A DNA stretch of 64,000 nt from the NCBI GenBank assembly GCA_963575645.1, contig OY754467.1:2418001-2482000 (forward strand), given 5' to 3'. Positions 22,440-33,095 of the stretch are shown here, one piece after another; positions within the stretch are counted from its first letter, which is position 1; each line of letters starts with the position of its first letter. A model generated the notes under the pieces. It was not told the DNA's origin. It did no database searches and was given only the letters and a program-made list of their open reading frames with translations. A program made the position numbers and the translations under genes. The stretch comes from Xanthostigma xanthostigma. Taxonomy: Eukaryota; Arthropoda; Insecta; Raphidioptera; Raphidiidae.

Positions 22440-23060
22440 CAGTGCAGGCAGAATCTGTTTGTCTGTGAGCACGATACAGGTCAAACGGATGACCGGATTG
22501 AAACCAAATTTTGAGAGGATGTTTGGTATGCAAATGTGAACAGCCCTATTGTTTTTGGGGAAAATCGGCGCATGCGCAGAAGAGATATATGCTATAACGG
22601 TGTTTTTATATAATAATGGTATAGTTTTCATAACGGTTTAATATTCTATTTATTTTTTCAAGAAATAATTAAACACTTGAAAATTTTATTATATAAATTT
22701 TCAAGTGTTTTATTATTTATTTAATATTAATCATGTTCTACCAAGTGCCGAGTGAAAAATCAGTGCAAATTATTTTTCAAGAAAGTTTTGGTAAACAATT
22801 TTTTTTCTAAACTTTATAGTTTCGAAAACATTTTGAAAATAAAAAAAATATCAGCTGTTATTTTGTTTTGTAGATCTGTCGGAAATAAACTAGTTGAGCG
22901 TGCTTAGATTAATTTTTACGTGACGTGGAACATATTATGTAGGTAACCATGGCAACGAATAGCAAATATCATATTGAATACTAGTCATTACCCGCGTCAC
23001 CTCACGCGATGTCAGAAATTTTATTTTCTTTATTATACTATATCAAACGTAAATATTTTT
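22440..23060 (-). mobile_element. Helitron-like block H4, copy 2
   Basis: Inverse copy of 30540-31080. CTAGTCATTACCCGCGTCAC at 22981 is, on the minus strand, the hairpin CGCGTGAGGTGACGCG plus a CTAG terminus followed by T. Further shared words: GGTTTCAATCCG, GACCTGTATCGTGCTCACAG and GCGCATGCGC. A foldback at 22655-22775 interrupts it. Confidence 0.65.
22655..22775. repeat. AAACACTTGAAAATT foldback, copy 2
   Basis: Short arms AACACTTGAAAATTT and complement around an AT loop, followed by TTCTACCAAGTGCCGAGTG, as beside the foldback at 11100-11246. Confidence 0.65.
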
Positions 23061-24452
23061 TGTAAGTTGGAATGATCCCGTCGCCCAATTGGCTAAAAAT
23101 GTTGATATCAAGGCGAACTTTTCTGTAATATTTTGACTAGGTACCTACTATGTCCCCGAGAGCATTGCATTTCGTGCGTTGCGATGTACTTATAAATAAT
23201 AAGGTTGGGAGACACAATTTTCCGATATATGTAATCATATCGTATTCACATTGATGACGTCACAGTTGCAGTTGATTTTATTTTTTGTGTTCTCTCTTTT
23301 ATGTGCATAATAATCAAGCAAAAAAATTCACGACCGTGCAGCGAACAATTTTCTTCATGTCACGTCGTATCAATATTTTGCATATCAATTTACAGTAGTT
23401 TTACATTTTTGATTTTATATATGTAGAGGTACCTTCAGTTGAAATAGGAATATGCATGTATATTGTTATTACTATGTGATACAGTGCCTCGCAAAAGTTA
23501 CTCAAGTCATTTTTACAGTCATATGCCATCGTGTCGTCGAGAAATGATTATTATCGTCTCGTCGTGACGAGTATTTTACAACTCACATCTCGGTTATAGT
23601 TTCTCTCGGTACCGGAGCCTGTGTTAAAACAATTTTTTTGAGAATTTTTCGGAAGCTTTTTCTACAAGAAAAAAATTCTCAATAGTGTATTTTTCAATGG
23701 AATTTTAAAACTACGCTACGGGGATACGTCGTTAGACAGTTTAAGCTCATTGGCTGCCGGTAATTGAATCACGCCCACTGATTTTTTATTATGCGGCAAT
23801 AGTATAAATATAACCGGTATAAGTACACATCTCTTTCCATAGACATACCTTTCTTTTTCTATGCGCGAAAGTGATTTAATTTTGACGTTTTTGAAATGAA
23901 TTCATTTTTAAATTATTGTTTGCAGTTAAGAGGAGGATAAAAGAACGAAATATTTGGTTTTACTTTATAAATATATCCATATGAGGAATTTTCAAATTTG
24001 ATAGACGGGACGACCCTACTTTTTGTGTTCAGTCTCTCAAAATTTCAAACATTAACTTGCATGTTTAGTGCCCTTAACAATGCATGTTTTCATAAGTGAC
24101 CTTTGAGGAAAAAAACCTGTCGACCAATTCTTTGAAACAATTATGTACGGCAACATTTTTAGCACCACTGTATTATGCATATAGGGGGCTCGTACGTGTT
24201 TGTATACATTACCTTTCCCTTTGTAGTTCCAGTTTTGTATTTTGAAGGAATGTTTATTCGAATTGAAATGCATGTATGAAGAAATATTTCATCGTTTTAA
24301 AACAATCTGTGAATCTATAATGTCTCACATTATGCGACATTGCAATGCAATCGATTCCAGTCAACCTGACTGACACATCATAAAATCGGCAAAAGCGTAT
24401 TTTCAACCGACTTAAAACAAGAGATTATTATCAATTCGTCATGTATATATTA
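23061..24452. other. No supported gene
   Basis: Long AT-rich stretch. TACAGTGCCTCGCAAAAG at 23481 looks like a lone Tc1-type terminus, but no partner is found. Frames such as 24052-24273 show no coding character. Confidence 0.4.
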
Positions 24453-25018
24453 CTAGCGGTCCCGTCCGGTTTCACCCGGGTGTAAAAGAACGAATGGGGA
24501 AGGGAGGAACACGAGTACACACATTCACCTTAGTTTACCGAGATGAATGTTGTGTCCAAATTTCATGATGATCGAAGTTACCGTTCAAAAGCTTTTGTTG
24601 ATAAAAAGCAGTATTTATACTTTTTTAAACTAATATTTTTTTTTTAATTAATTAAATAAAATTAAAATAAATTTAAAGCAATGTAGAAAATAAAAAAAAA
24701 TAAAAATATTTTCGCCCAACGTGGGGCTCGAACCCACGACCCTGATATTGACAGTCGCACGCTCTACCGATTGAGCCATCCGACGTTGTGTACTCTTAAC
24801 GCTAATATGAGTATATTTAGTTAGTGCATTTCACCTGAATAGAAGCTTATTTTCTAAAAATTAATTTAAAAAACATTTTCCAGTGGACCAAATTGTGAAT
24901 CTAAACCATTCTCGAATCCCCTTGAACACACACAAAAAAATTTCATCAAAATCGATCCAGCCGTTTAGGAGGAGTTCAGTTACATACACACGGACAGAAG
25001 AAATATATATAGGTATAA
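24453..25018 (-). mobile_element. Helitron family 2 carrying a tRNA-Lys-like insert
   Basis: On the minus strand the element ends in the hairpin CCCGGGTGAAACCGG, then GGACCGCTAG followed by T, a Helitron 3' end. Upstream it shares AACTTCGATCATCATGAAAT-type sequence with the other family 2 copies, but its interior holds the tRNA-like sequence at 24713-24785. The far end carries AACTGAACTCCTCCTAAACG; its exact 5' boundary is not fixed. Confidence 0.7.
24713..24785 (-). pseudogene. tRNA-Lys-derived pseudogene inside a Helitron
   Basis: Read on the minus strand, the 3' half (CAGGGTCGTGGGTTCGAGCC, then CCACGTTGGGCG) is what I know of insect tRNA-Lys(CTT), and box A GGCTCAATCGGTAGAGC fits. The acceptor 5' strand does not pair with the 3' strand, the anticodon position reads GTC, and two pairs of the anticodon stem are broken. 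It is therefore not a working tRNA. The same degenerate version occurs at 33423-33495, so it was mobilised after decay. Confidence 0.8.
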
Positions 25019-25691
25019 ATTGGCCCAGTCATAATTGTTCGAGAGGCTAACCGATTTGTTCAGATTGGTACCGACTATGTATATTTTTTTAAATCGGTTC
25101 AGTCGTTTTTAACTGACTGTTTTGTTGTTGGCAAGTTTAAAAATCAAAAGTAGTCAAGTTACGCCAAACGACACTGGAACACCCAATAGAAAACGCTTTT
25201 GTATTATAAAAATTACGTAAGATCTATTATAGTCAACCTGAGCGTCCTTTGATAGTTTGGTTTTGTTCTGTTACGGATTTTATTTTGTACAAAATTCTTT
25301 TATTCGTTTTCAATAGTCACTGTTAATAAGTTTTCTGTTGCAAAGAAGTGTTTTTTTTTTTGTATAAACTGGGTTTTTATATTTTACGGTCGACGTTAAA
25401 ATATTCAAATTTGAGGTTAGTATCATATAGTTGGCAAAACCAAAAGTGCACATCCCGCAAGTTTTCCACTGTATGATAAAAAAAAATAACAATTAAAAAA
25501 TACTTTTAATAAATTTAAAAAGATTTAAAAATTTTAAGAAATAAATAATTAAAAATTGAAAAAATATTTTTTTTTAAGTTTGCAAAAATAAAAAAAATTA
25601 AGAACTTTACATAATATAATATATAATTAATATCAAGTGGAATAAAATAAAACAAAATAAAAAGAAAAAAAAAAAGAAAAATAACTCAATG
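25019..25691. other. AT-rich, no gene seen
   Basis: Runs of A and T increase towards 25690. Possibly part of the element that carries the next tRNA-like sequence. Confidence 0.35.
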
Positions 25692-25763
25692 ATATCGTAA
25701 GGAATCGAACCCAGGACCTTGCCCTCGGCGATCTAACGGCATAACCATTACGCCACGGCTGCC
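25692..25763 (-). pseudogene. tRNA-like sequence (identity unclear)
   Basis: On the minus strand GTGGCGTAATGGTTATGCC is a good box A region and CCTGGGTTCGATTCC a good box B region at tRNA spacing. The anticodon arm and the acceptor stem do not fold cleanly. As with the Lys-like insert, a T-rich tract follows its 3' end, suggesting a similar capture in a non-autonomous element. Could alternatively be a SINE head. Confidence 0.55.
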
Positions 25764-26017
25764 TAATACCTGGAGTGTTGTTATCACGGTATACAAGTGT
25801 AGCACTTGTTTTATGGATTACACTATATTTACCAGCAATTATTATATTGTTTTTAAACTATTATAGCTGTCAAAAATAATAAAAAATAAAACTGTTTATA
25901 AAAATTAAACTACTGAACACATTTTAGTGAATTTAAATAGGGTTCTGGTCTGATAGTAAACAAAGTGAATAAAATATAACCCAAGGCAATCCGACCAAAA
26001 TTGCGATCTGTAGAGTC

Positions 26018-26052
26018 GTGACGTACGTACGTACATACGTACGTACATACGT
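26018..26052. repeat. (ACGT/ACAT)n microsatellite
   Basis: ACGTACGTACGTACATACG-type repeat. Confidence 0.8.
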
Positions 26053-26263
26053 ACAGACCAACCGACAACTGCTGTTTGTGATTTTCAATTACAATTTTAA
26101 TAGTATTTATGAACTCAAATTGATTTAAAAATGGTTCTATTTTATAGATTAGAATCTCCTCTTTTCAAAAAGCTTCAATTTGAATGGATTTCGTGTGAAA
26201 TTAACTTAGATATAACTTCTTATATGAACGAAAGTCAGCTCTGACGCACAAAGCGATAATAAA

Positions 26264-26292
26264 GCACATACCGCTAGTTTAGCGGTATGTGC
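26264..26292. repeat. Short perfect hairpin
   Basis: GCACATACCGCTA-GTT-TAGCGGTATGTGC, directly left of a Helitron family 1 copy. It may be a separate Helitron-style terminal hairpin or a cruciform site. Confidence 0.7.
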
Positions 26293-26867
26293 AATATACG
26301 CTAAGGTTAAGATGTTTGCCTCCCTTTTTAGAAAAAACCTCACAATTTCTCCACATAAATTATATATATCATTTTACAGATAATTGCTTGCTCTACTGAC
26401 ATCGACAACTAAAAAATTTATTATTGCTTTTGTTTTTGTAAATTAATTAATTAACAGCAACGCTGAACAACGTCTGCCATCTGACGGCTTTAATTTTGAA
26501 ACAACGTCAACACTTCGATCTGTCATCTGACCTTCATATTGTAAATACTGCACACTGCCATCTGACGGCTTTAATTTTGAAACAGCGAGCAACGCTGAAC
26601 AACGTCACAGCAATGCTGCATGATGCCATCTGACGGCTTAGCTCAACGCTTTTGCTACTTGCGCCTCTATATGACAATTTTAGTAAAATGTTTCTTCGAT
26701 CTGTCATCTGAGCTTCATATTGTCATACAACAAAAAGAAGAACGTTATAAGCAGTGTGCAAAATTAGAAACGAATTGAATACCTGCAATCATATTTAAAA
26801 AATAATTTTGTAAAGTGATAATTATTATACTTATTTAGTGCGAATAATTCGCACAGGTCAACTCTAG
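26293..26867 (+). mobile_element. Helitron family 1, copy 2
   Basis: Nearly full length: ATATACGCTAAGGTT near the 5' end (the TC itself is lost) to the 3' hairpin GTGCGAATAATTCGCAC, then AGGTCAACTCTAG followed by T. The interior carries short direct repeats (CATCTGACGGCTTTAATTTT) three times. Non-coding. Confidence 0.85.
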
Positions 26868-27426
26868 TATAGTGTAGTGACGAACATATTGCCCGTTTTA
26901 CTAGATGGTTTAGTTCAAGCGTTGCCCGTAATTGAATTTTATTGCAGTGTGTTTCTATAGTGTTGTCTACGGTGGATAAAAATTATAGTATTTTAAAAAT
27001 TCGTCTCGGAGTTTGATTATCATATTGAAATTATATTTCTTTTGGCGCGTTATTAAAATATAGGCGCCTAAAAATGATGAGAGTAAATTTTTACGATATA
27101 AGATCAAAATTAAATAGGATGAAGTTGCCGATTGTAACCTCAAAGTTAACAGGATGAAGTTTCTCGCTAAACCATACGCCTTGTTGATTTTAACGTTCAC
27201 CGTAATATTTTCTTTACCCCACTAGAAACATAACCTTTTTTTTAATGGACTGGCCATTTCTAGAGCAGCTATAGAAATGCATTATGAACTTTTATCAAAT
27301 TATGTCTGACAACAAAAATATAATTTTACTAAAAAACCGCAGAATCCAATGTTTGTCTGTTTGTCTTTGTGTGGCATTACTCCAAAACGACCGGACACCG
27401 GACTGATTTTGATGAAACTTTATAAA

Positions 27427-27767
27427 TCTATACTAATATATATAAAGCTGAAGAGTTTGTTTGTTTGTTTGGTTGAACGCGCTAATTTCAGGAACTACTG
27501 GTTCAAATTGAAATTGTTTTATTTTTTTGGATAGCCTATTTATCGATAAAGGCTATAGGCGATATAATAACACGCTACGACCAATAGGAGCGGAGCATCA
27601 ATGAAAAATGTTGCAAAATGTAACTCAAAATTTGTCCGCCGACAATAACTTTTGAACGGTAATTCCGATCATCATGAAATTTGGACACAACATTCATCTC
27701 GGTAAACTAAGATGACTGTCCGTACTCATATCCCTCCCCCATTCGTTCCTTTGCATAAGACCGCTAG
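27427..27767 (+). mobile_element. Helitron family 2, hairpin-less copy
   Basis: Starts TCTATACTAATATA after A and ends CCGCTAG followed by T, but the terminal hairpin CCCGGGTGAAACCGGG is deleted. AAAGCTGAAGAGTTTGTTTG and ACCAATAGGAGCGGAGCATC identify the family. Confidence 0.75.
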
Positions 27768-27817
27768 TCTTAAATATATCTATATTTATATTATAGATAT
27801 CGTGTACATCGTGATAA

Positions 27818-27927
27818 TAATAAATAAGAAATTTGCAGGATTGGGGACAAAAATATTGGCTTTATTAAATGTACGTTTAATAAAGCTAATGTTTTTTTCT
27901 AAAATCCTGCGAATTTCTTATTTATTC
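27818..27927. repeat. Nested palindrome
   Basis: AATAAATAAGAAATTTGCAGGA and its complement enclose a second palindrome, CTTTATTAAA-TGTACG-TTTAATAAAG. It lies 140 bases upstream of the candidate exon. Confidence 0.75.
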
Positions 27928-28064
27928 TTAAATATATACTTTTTATCCGCACCTATAAAATAATGGTTTCTGTTAAAACGGGCATTAATCCGGGCAAAGC
28001 GGCGATTTAAGACTAGTAAAAATGGAGATCATGGATGTTTAAAGTTTTGTTTTCATTGTTTCAG

Positions 28065-28115
28065 TGTCGTGGATCCCAGGAAATCGTGGATAAATATTTT
28101 GCTGACCAGTATACG
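28065..28115 (+). CDS. Internal 51-nt coding exon of an unidentified gene
   Basis: A pyrimidine-rich tract ending TTTCATTGTTTCAG (28051-28064) is followed by 51 bases with no stop in the called frame, and then by GTAAGTGA, a strong donor. The length is a multiple of three and the exon is phase 0 at both ends, encoding CRGSQEIVDKYFADQYT (17 residues). Codon use is mixed and more balanced than the AT-rich surroundings, and none of the repeat families in the window covers it. I cannot name the protein. Neighbouring exons are not found, which fits long repeat-filled introns. No start or stop codon belongs to it. Without transcript data a chance arrangement remains possible, but both splice signals together make it the best host-gene candidate here. 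Confidence 0.6.
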
Positions 28116-28719
28116 GTAAGTGATTTTATATTTTGTCAACAAATTTTCAATCTATATAAAAATTTCGTGTCACGATGGTCGTCCGCGCTAATCTCCGAAA
28201 CCGCTGAACCGATTTTAATGATATTTTGTAAATGTGTCTTGCTTGGTCTAGCTTAAGACTATAGGATAGTTTTTATTAAATATTTTGTACAAAATTACGG
28301 TGTTTTGTGGAACAAAACTGTTTTAGTAACATGGAGCGACAGCTGATAGCATTTACTCAAAGCTATTAGTTCAGAAACAAACAAAAAAGACGGTTTTAGT
28401 ACCAAGCACGACGTCTGATTGAATTCTATCAAAGCTGTTAGTTTAGAAGCTAATCTGGTAGAATTTGCTCAAAGCTATTAGTTCAGACGCCGGGCTGCAA
28501 ACGAAATACATTTTGCAGAATTATATTATCTTTTGCAGCCGGGTGAAACCGAGACGTTTATATATTTGCCTTGTTTGATTCGTCTCCACTATACCGGCGG
28601 AACAAGGCAACCTTTGTAATTTAAAAGCTTGTAATATGACAACGCGTTAACTCACAGCATTGACTATGTGCCTGTATTTTATGAAAGTGACCGACTATTT
28701 CACTCATATACTTTTATTC
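28116..28719 (+). other. Putative intron after the exon
   Basis: AT-rich. Contains CCGGGTGAAACCGAGACG near 28542, a degraded relative of the family 2 Helitron hairpin without CTAG. Short direct repeats of AAAGCTATTAGTTCAGA and AAAGCTGTTAGTTTAGA (28368-28490). Confidence 0.4.
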
Positions 28720-29091
28720 TATACTGAGCATAGGAATATAAAATCGCAATCGAACCATTAGGGTGCAAACATATACTTCTGTCTTATTTTTGCGCCGTAA
28801 GCACTGGCGTATCCAGGAGGGCAAAATAAGCATGGGGGACTCGGCTTAAGAAATTTCTAATTGGCTCCCTCCTGGGCCGAAAGCTGGGTACGCCCATGTT
28901 AACGTCATAGAAAAAGACAAAGTTTTTGAAACAGAGATACTTTATTCAGATTGAATGCAAGTGCATCAACGGAGAAATCAGGGAATTACATCGAATAAAG
29001 AGACGCAGATATATTTTCGATACGCTCTGTTGCCTTCGCTCACCGCACATTGAGTAGACAGACAATGATACAAATAGTAAATTATTAAATA
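28720..29091. repeat. Dispersed repeat R3, copy 1
   Basis: AATCGCAATCGAACCATTAG through GATACGCTCTGTTGCCTTCG to AGTAAATTATTAAATA is shared with 43016-43395 (copy 3) and, for its right half, 38410-38605 (copy 2). A small insert with inverted CACTGGCGTATCCAG / GCTGGGTACGCCCATG ends sits at the same place in copies 1 and 3, so it predates their spread. Confidence 0.75.
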
Positions 29092-29685
29092 CTAGAGTGA
29101 TCTGTGCGAATTATTCGCACTAAATAAGTATAATAATTATCACTTTACAAAATTATTTTTTAAATATGATTGCAGGTATTCAATTCGTTTCTAATTTTGC
29201 ACACTGCTTATAACGTTCTTCTTTTTGTTGTATTACAATATGAAGCTCAGATGACAGTTCGAAGAAATATTTTACTAAAATCGTCATATAGAGGCGCAAG
29301 TAGCAAAAGCGTTGAGCTAAGCCGTCAGATGGCATCATGCAGCATTGCTGTAACGTTGCTCAGCGTTGCTCGCTGTTTCAAAATTAAAGCGGTCAGATGG
29401 CAGTATGCAGCATTGTGTCTGTTGTATTACAATATGAAGGTCAGATGACAGATCGAAGTGTTGACGTTGTTTCAAAATTAAAGCCGTCAGATGACAGACG
29501 TTGTTCAGCGTTGCTGTATTTTAATTAATTTACAAAAACAAAAGCAATAATAATTTTTTTAGTTGTCAATGTCAGTAGAGCAAGCAATTATCTGTAAAAT
29601 GACATATAATTTATGTGGAGAAACTGTGAGGTTTTTTCTAAAAAGGGAGGCAAACATCTTAACCTTAACGTATTAATATATATGA
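29092..29685 (-). mobile_element. Helitron family 1, copy 3 (full length)
   Basis: On the minus strand: A then TCATATATATTAATACG at the 5' end, hairpin GTGCGAATAATTCGCAC and CACTCTAG followed by T at the 3' end. About 594 bases. It is inserted at the right end of repeat R3. Confidence 0.9.
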
Positions 29686-29997
29686 TGATGATATGATCTC
29701 ACTGTACAGTCTGGTCGACAGCGTTAACATTGCGTTAACGCAACGGCGCGTTGTTGTGAACGGCGACTTCTGCGGCCCGTGTGTGTGACTGTTTAGACAC
29801 GTTTTGATTATTAAGTCCTGTTTAACTACACCGTGCATTCTAGATTGGCGGCAGTTGGAAGCAGTCATGTCAAATGTAATAATAATGTCATTATACAGAT
29901 TCTGCGTGTAACATCTCGGTGCAAGGGGTGTGAAACAAACTCTGAACGGCCGGTCGAAGTTGGTTGTCATTAACTTCCTGGGACATTGGGAAGTTAT

Positions 29998-30154
29998 AAT
30001 AATAAATAATAATAATAATAATAATGCGTTTAACGTCCGTTTCTCGACTTTATGTCATAACAGACGCCATTCGCACCATTACTATTTTTTTTCTACCACA
30101 CTTCCCGTTATTTTCTACAATTTTTAAACTCCAACTTAATTAATAGCAATGGGC
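29998..30154 (-). mobile_element. 5'-truncated SINE A with target duplication
   Basis: GACATTGGGAAGTTAT (29982-29997) and GACATTGGGAAGCTAT (30155-30170) flank an (AAT)n tail and the last ~150 bases of SINE A in minus orientation. 5' truncation with a 16-bp duplication is typical of LINE-driven insertion. It could equally be the 3' end of the partner LINE. Confidence 0.8.
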
Positions 30155-30170
30155 GACATTGGGAAGCTAT

Positions 30171-30539
30171 TGTAATGGGTTCGAAAATCGAAATAAAATT
30201 TTTTATAACAAATTGTATTAATCATTAAATCAAATTTGCGGCTACAGTTCCGTTTAGGGGGAACCCCCGATCGGGATGAAACTTTGAGCATTTTTGGCTC
30301 AGATGCACTACAATATTTTATCGCGGCTTAAAGTTTTTAGATTTTACGTTACATGTTTATATAGGAGTTTTACTGTAATAGTGAGGAAAAGAGGGGACGT
30401 CATAACGGGGTGGTGTCGATGCGATGGCGTTTTTTTTTGCGCAGTGAATAGAGGAGGGGGAAAGAGAAGAGTTCTCTGAAAAACGATTACGGGGTGAGTT
30501 TTTTTTTGGGCAGTGAAATGTGGTGAAAAAACTTCCATC
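30171..30539. other. Repeat-like sequence, no gene
   Basis: GTGTCGATGCGATGGCG and two nearby TTTTTTTTGSGCAGTGAA words suggest part of a larger Helitron-like element leading into H4. The frames here on both strands are not convincing genes. Confidence 0.4.
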
Positions 30540-31080
30540 CAATTGGGCGACGGGACCATTCCAACTTCAAAAATATTGACATTTGATATAGTATAATAAT
30601 GAGAATAAAATTTCTGATATCGCGTGAGGTGACGCGGGTAATGGCTAGTATTCAATATGATATTTGCTATTCGTTGCCGCATGGTTACCTATACAAAATA
30701 TGTTCCACGTCATGTAAAAATTAATCAACGCATGCTTAATAGTTTATTTCTGACAGATCTACAAAACAAGAGAACAGCTAATTTTTTTTATTTTCAAAAT
30801 ATTTCCGAAACTATAAAGTTTAGAAAAAAAAATGTTAACGAAACTTTTTTGAAAAAATAAATATAATAATAAGTCGCTATGAAAAGTATACCATTATTAT
30901 ATAAAAAACACCGTTATGGCAAATATTATCTCTTCAGCGCATGCGCCGATTTTCCCCAAAAACAATAGGGCTCTTCATATTTGCATACCAAACATCCTCT
31001 CAAAATTTGGTTTCAATCCGCTCATCCGTTTGACCTGTATCGTGCTCACAGACAAACAGACGCACAGAGTTTTTCCAAAA
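30540..31080 (+). mobile_element. Helitron-like block H4, copy 3
   Basis: ATCGCGTGAGGTGACGCGGG forms a clear hairpin, followed by TAATGGCTAG (30638-30647) and T, a Helitron 3' signature. The similarity to 22440-23060 nevertheless continues for some 400 bases beyond it, through GCGCATGCGCCG and GGTTTCAATCCGCTCATCCG. Confidence 0.7.
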
Positions 31081-31734
31081 GTATGTTTTTTTGGATTCGG
31101 GGGACCTCAAAACGAAAAGATATTGTTAAATTTTTGACCTAAACTAGTAGGTACCTACTGTTTCCCACTTGTGGGTTGGAATGGTATAAGGTGTGTTTCG
31201 AAGATAAATCAGTACGTGTTGATTCAGCAAAATGTTATCGAAGTAAACCCTCCATAATATTGCCGTTCTCAGAGAGAGAGGTTGGACCGGAGCTCCTGTT
31301 TGGGCGCCACCAGCGGCGTCAGTTCGTCACGTCTGCCTTAGGCCTTGTGAATAATGTGAAGACTGCTCATATAAACACACACACCGACCGGAATTGCGTA
31401 TGCATGCATGTATGTGCCAACCTCGCATATGTGAGGTTATGTGAGGTTGTCACAAGTCATCTGGATAGATGGGACTCACGCATACATAAGTGAAGCATCT
31501 ATAATGCACATCTATGCATATGTGATATGCAGATGTATACCGGCTAGGCGGAACGACTTATGGAATTGCGTAGAGAGAAATGAGCTTTTGGGAGTTTATT
31601 CTGCAGAACTTTTGAATCATGCGAATATATCAACTCCGTAGTGAGGAGTGCCAATTCTCAATTTTGAGACAAATCGTTTACGAGCTTGAATAGCTTTGAC
31701 TTTTGAAAATGTTCATATCGTTATTTGACATGCC
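31081..31734. other. No supported gene
   Basis: A GC-richer patch at 31270-31340 and a 105-codon frame at 31176-31493 have no recognisable domain. Repeated CATATGTGAGGTTATGTGAGG words occur around 31425-31450. Confidence 0.4.
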
Positions 31735-31972
31735 TAAAAGAAAAAGCTGCCCGCCAAATAGTGTTTTTTCAAAGTGTGGGTCCGCAAAGCATCTGCAAGG
31801 GGGTCGCGAAGACTCAATAAAAATAGAAACGTTGTACGGATTTTGATATTTGTGATATAGTAAACTATACACTATACTGGTTAGGAACAGCGGAGGTTAG
31901 GGGATCCTAAAATATTTTTTCATACTAAGGGGATCGCGCCATGAAAAAAGATTGGATAATACTGCTTTAAAT
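31735..31972. mobile_element. Decayed hAT-like remnant
   Basis: TTCAAAGTGTGGGTCCGC ... GGGGGTCGCGAAGAC and later AAGGGGATCGCGCCATG ... TACTGCTTT have the look of hAT subterminal sequence (the GGGGTCGC style). No clean termini. Confidence 0.3.
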
Positions 31973-32200
31973 GATGACGTCAAACTTGCAGTAGACACAG
32001 AAACCTGTATAAACACACGACACACGCGCGAGTAAACACTAAACTAGTCTTATTTGCACTCGTTTGCGTACTGCAAGAATGACGTCACAGATCGGTAAAC
32101 ATGACGGCTCGTGTTTTTGTTTCAAAAATTTTGACTGCGATTACATTTAAGCGAAATAAACAGTTGACTAACGATATGAACATTTTAAACAGCCTATATA
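31973..32200. repeat. TGACGTCA repeat, copy 2
   Basis: Diverged copy of 13060-13345: TGACGTCAAACTTGCAGTA, inverted TACTGCAAGAATGACGTCAC and the shared tail AAAATTTTGACTGCGATTAC. Confidence 0.6.
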
Positions 32201-32223
32201 TTGTACAGCTTTGCTCCCTTACA

Positions 32224-32650
32224 AACATGCGTTCTACTAGAATCACTGTTTGCCGGACCGCGTTCCTTTAACGAAAATGCACGATCCTGCCCTTCTCTCA
32301 CCGCGGGCTCTCTTTCCCCTCCCCTGTACGTTTGTATTCCCTCTCTGCGTCGGATGTAAACATATTTTGAGCGAACATGCGTTCTACTAGAATCACTGTT
32401 TGCCAGACGGCGTTCCTATAACGAAAATGCACGGTCCTCCCATTCTCTAACCGCGGGCTCTCTTTTCCCTCCCCTGTACGTTTGTATTCCCTCTCTGCGT
32501 CGGATGTAAACATATTTTGAGCGAACATGCGTTCTACTAGAATCACTGTTTGCCAAACGGCGTTCCTTTAACGAAAATGCACGGTCCTGCTCTTCTCTCA
32601 CCGCGGGCTCTCTTTCCCCTCCCCTGTACGTTTGTATTCCCTCTCTGCGT
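32224..32650. repeat. 150-bp GC-rich tandem repeat, 2.85 units
   Basis: Units start AACATGCGTTCTACTAGAAT at 32224, 32374 and 32524 with exact 150-base spacing and a few substitutions. The last is cut at CTCTCTGCGT. Because 150 is divisible by three, a minus-strand frame stays open across it; this is not evidence of a gene. It lies just upstream of a possible first exon. Confidence 0.9.
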
Positions 32651-32699
32651 TATTTTTATTGTGGATGTTAAGTGACCGGGTCTCTAAAATTTTTTGACG

Positions 32700-32825
32700 A
32701 TTAATAAGAGCAAACCTATAAGCTGGCGACGGGCGTCGCGGCGGCAGGTTTATGAAACTTGTGTAGCGTCGTCGCGTCGTAGTGAACGGAAATCGTATAG
32801 GATATTAACGCACGCACGCGATCAC
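32700..32825 (+). promoter_or_regulatory. Possible non-coding first exon
   Basis: A GC- and CG-rich segment (GGCGACGGGCGTCGCGGCGG, GTCGTCGCGTCG) in an AT-rich region ends in CACGCGATCAC, then GTGAGTGA, a strong donor at 32826. No TATA box is evident and no start codon with a long frame is present. It could be a 5' UTR exon and promoter, or a transposon piece. Confidence 0.3.
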
Positions 32826-33095
32826 GTGAGTGACAATATCCATGTAGGGCCTTTTTTTTACTATATTGATTTAATTACACATTCATTGAGGAAACATTGT
32901 GTTTAATTAAGTATACCTGCATATATTATATACATTATAAATGGGTATTATTTGCTTTTGTGACGTATTTGACATGTGCACGGGAGCGTTTAAATACAGA
33001 CTGAACGTCGCTAAATCGTCCAGTTTTTTTTTAGGATCTACGTAAATAATACCATCGGCTTGTGAGGATCGGTTAGATTAGAGCTATATCAAACA

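Noticed and set aside
23481..23510. Tc1-type terminus TACAGTGCCTCGCAAAAG
   Set aside because: Only a single end; no inverted partner found within the next few kb.
32298..32601. Minus-strand repeat protein of 50-residue units
   Set aside because: The 150-bp DNA repeat is divisible by three, so an open frame is expected by chance; no coding character otherwise.
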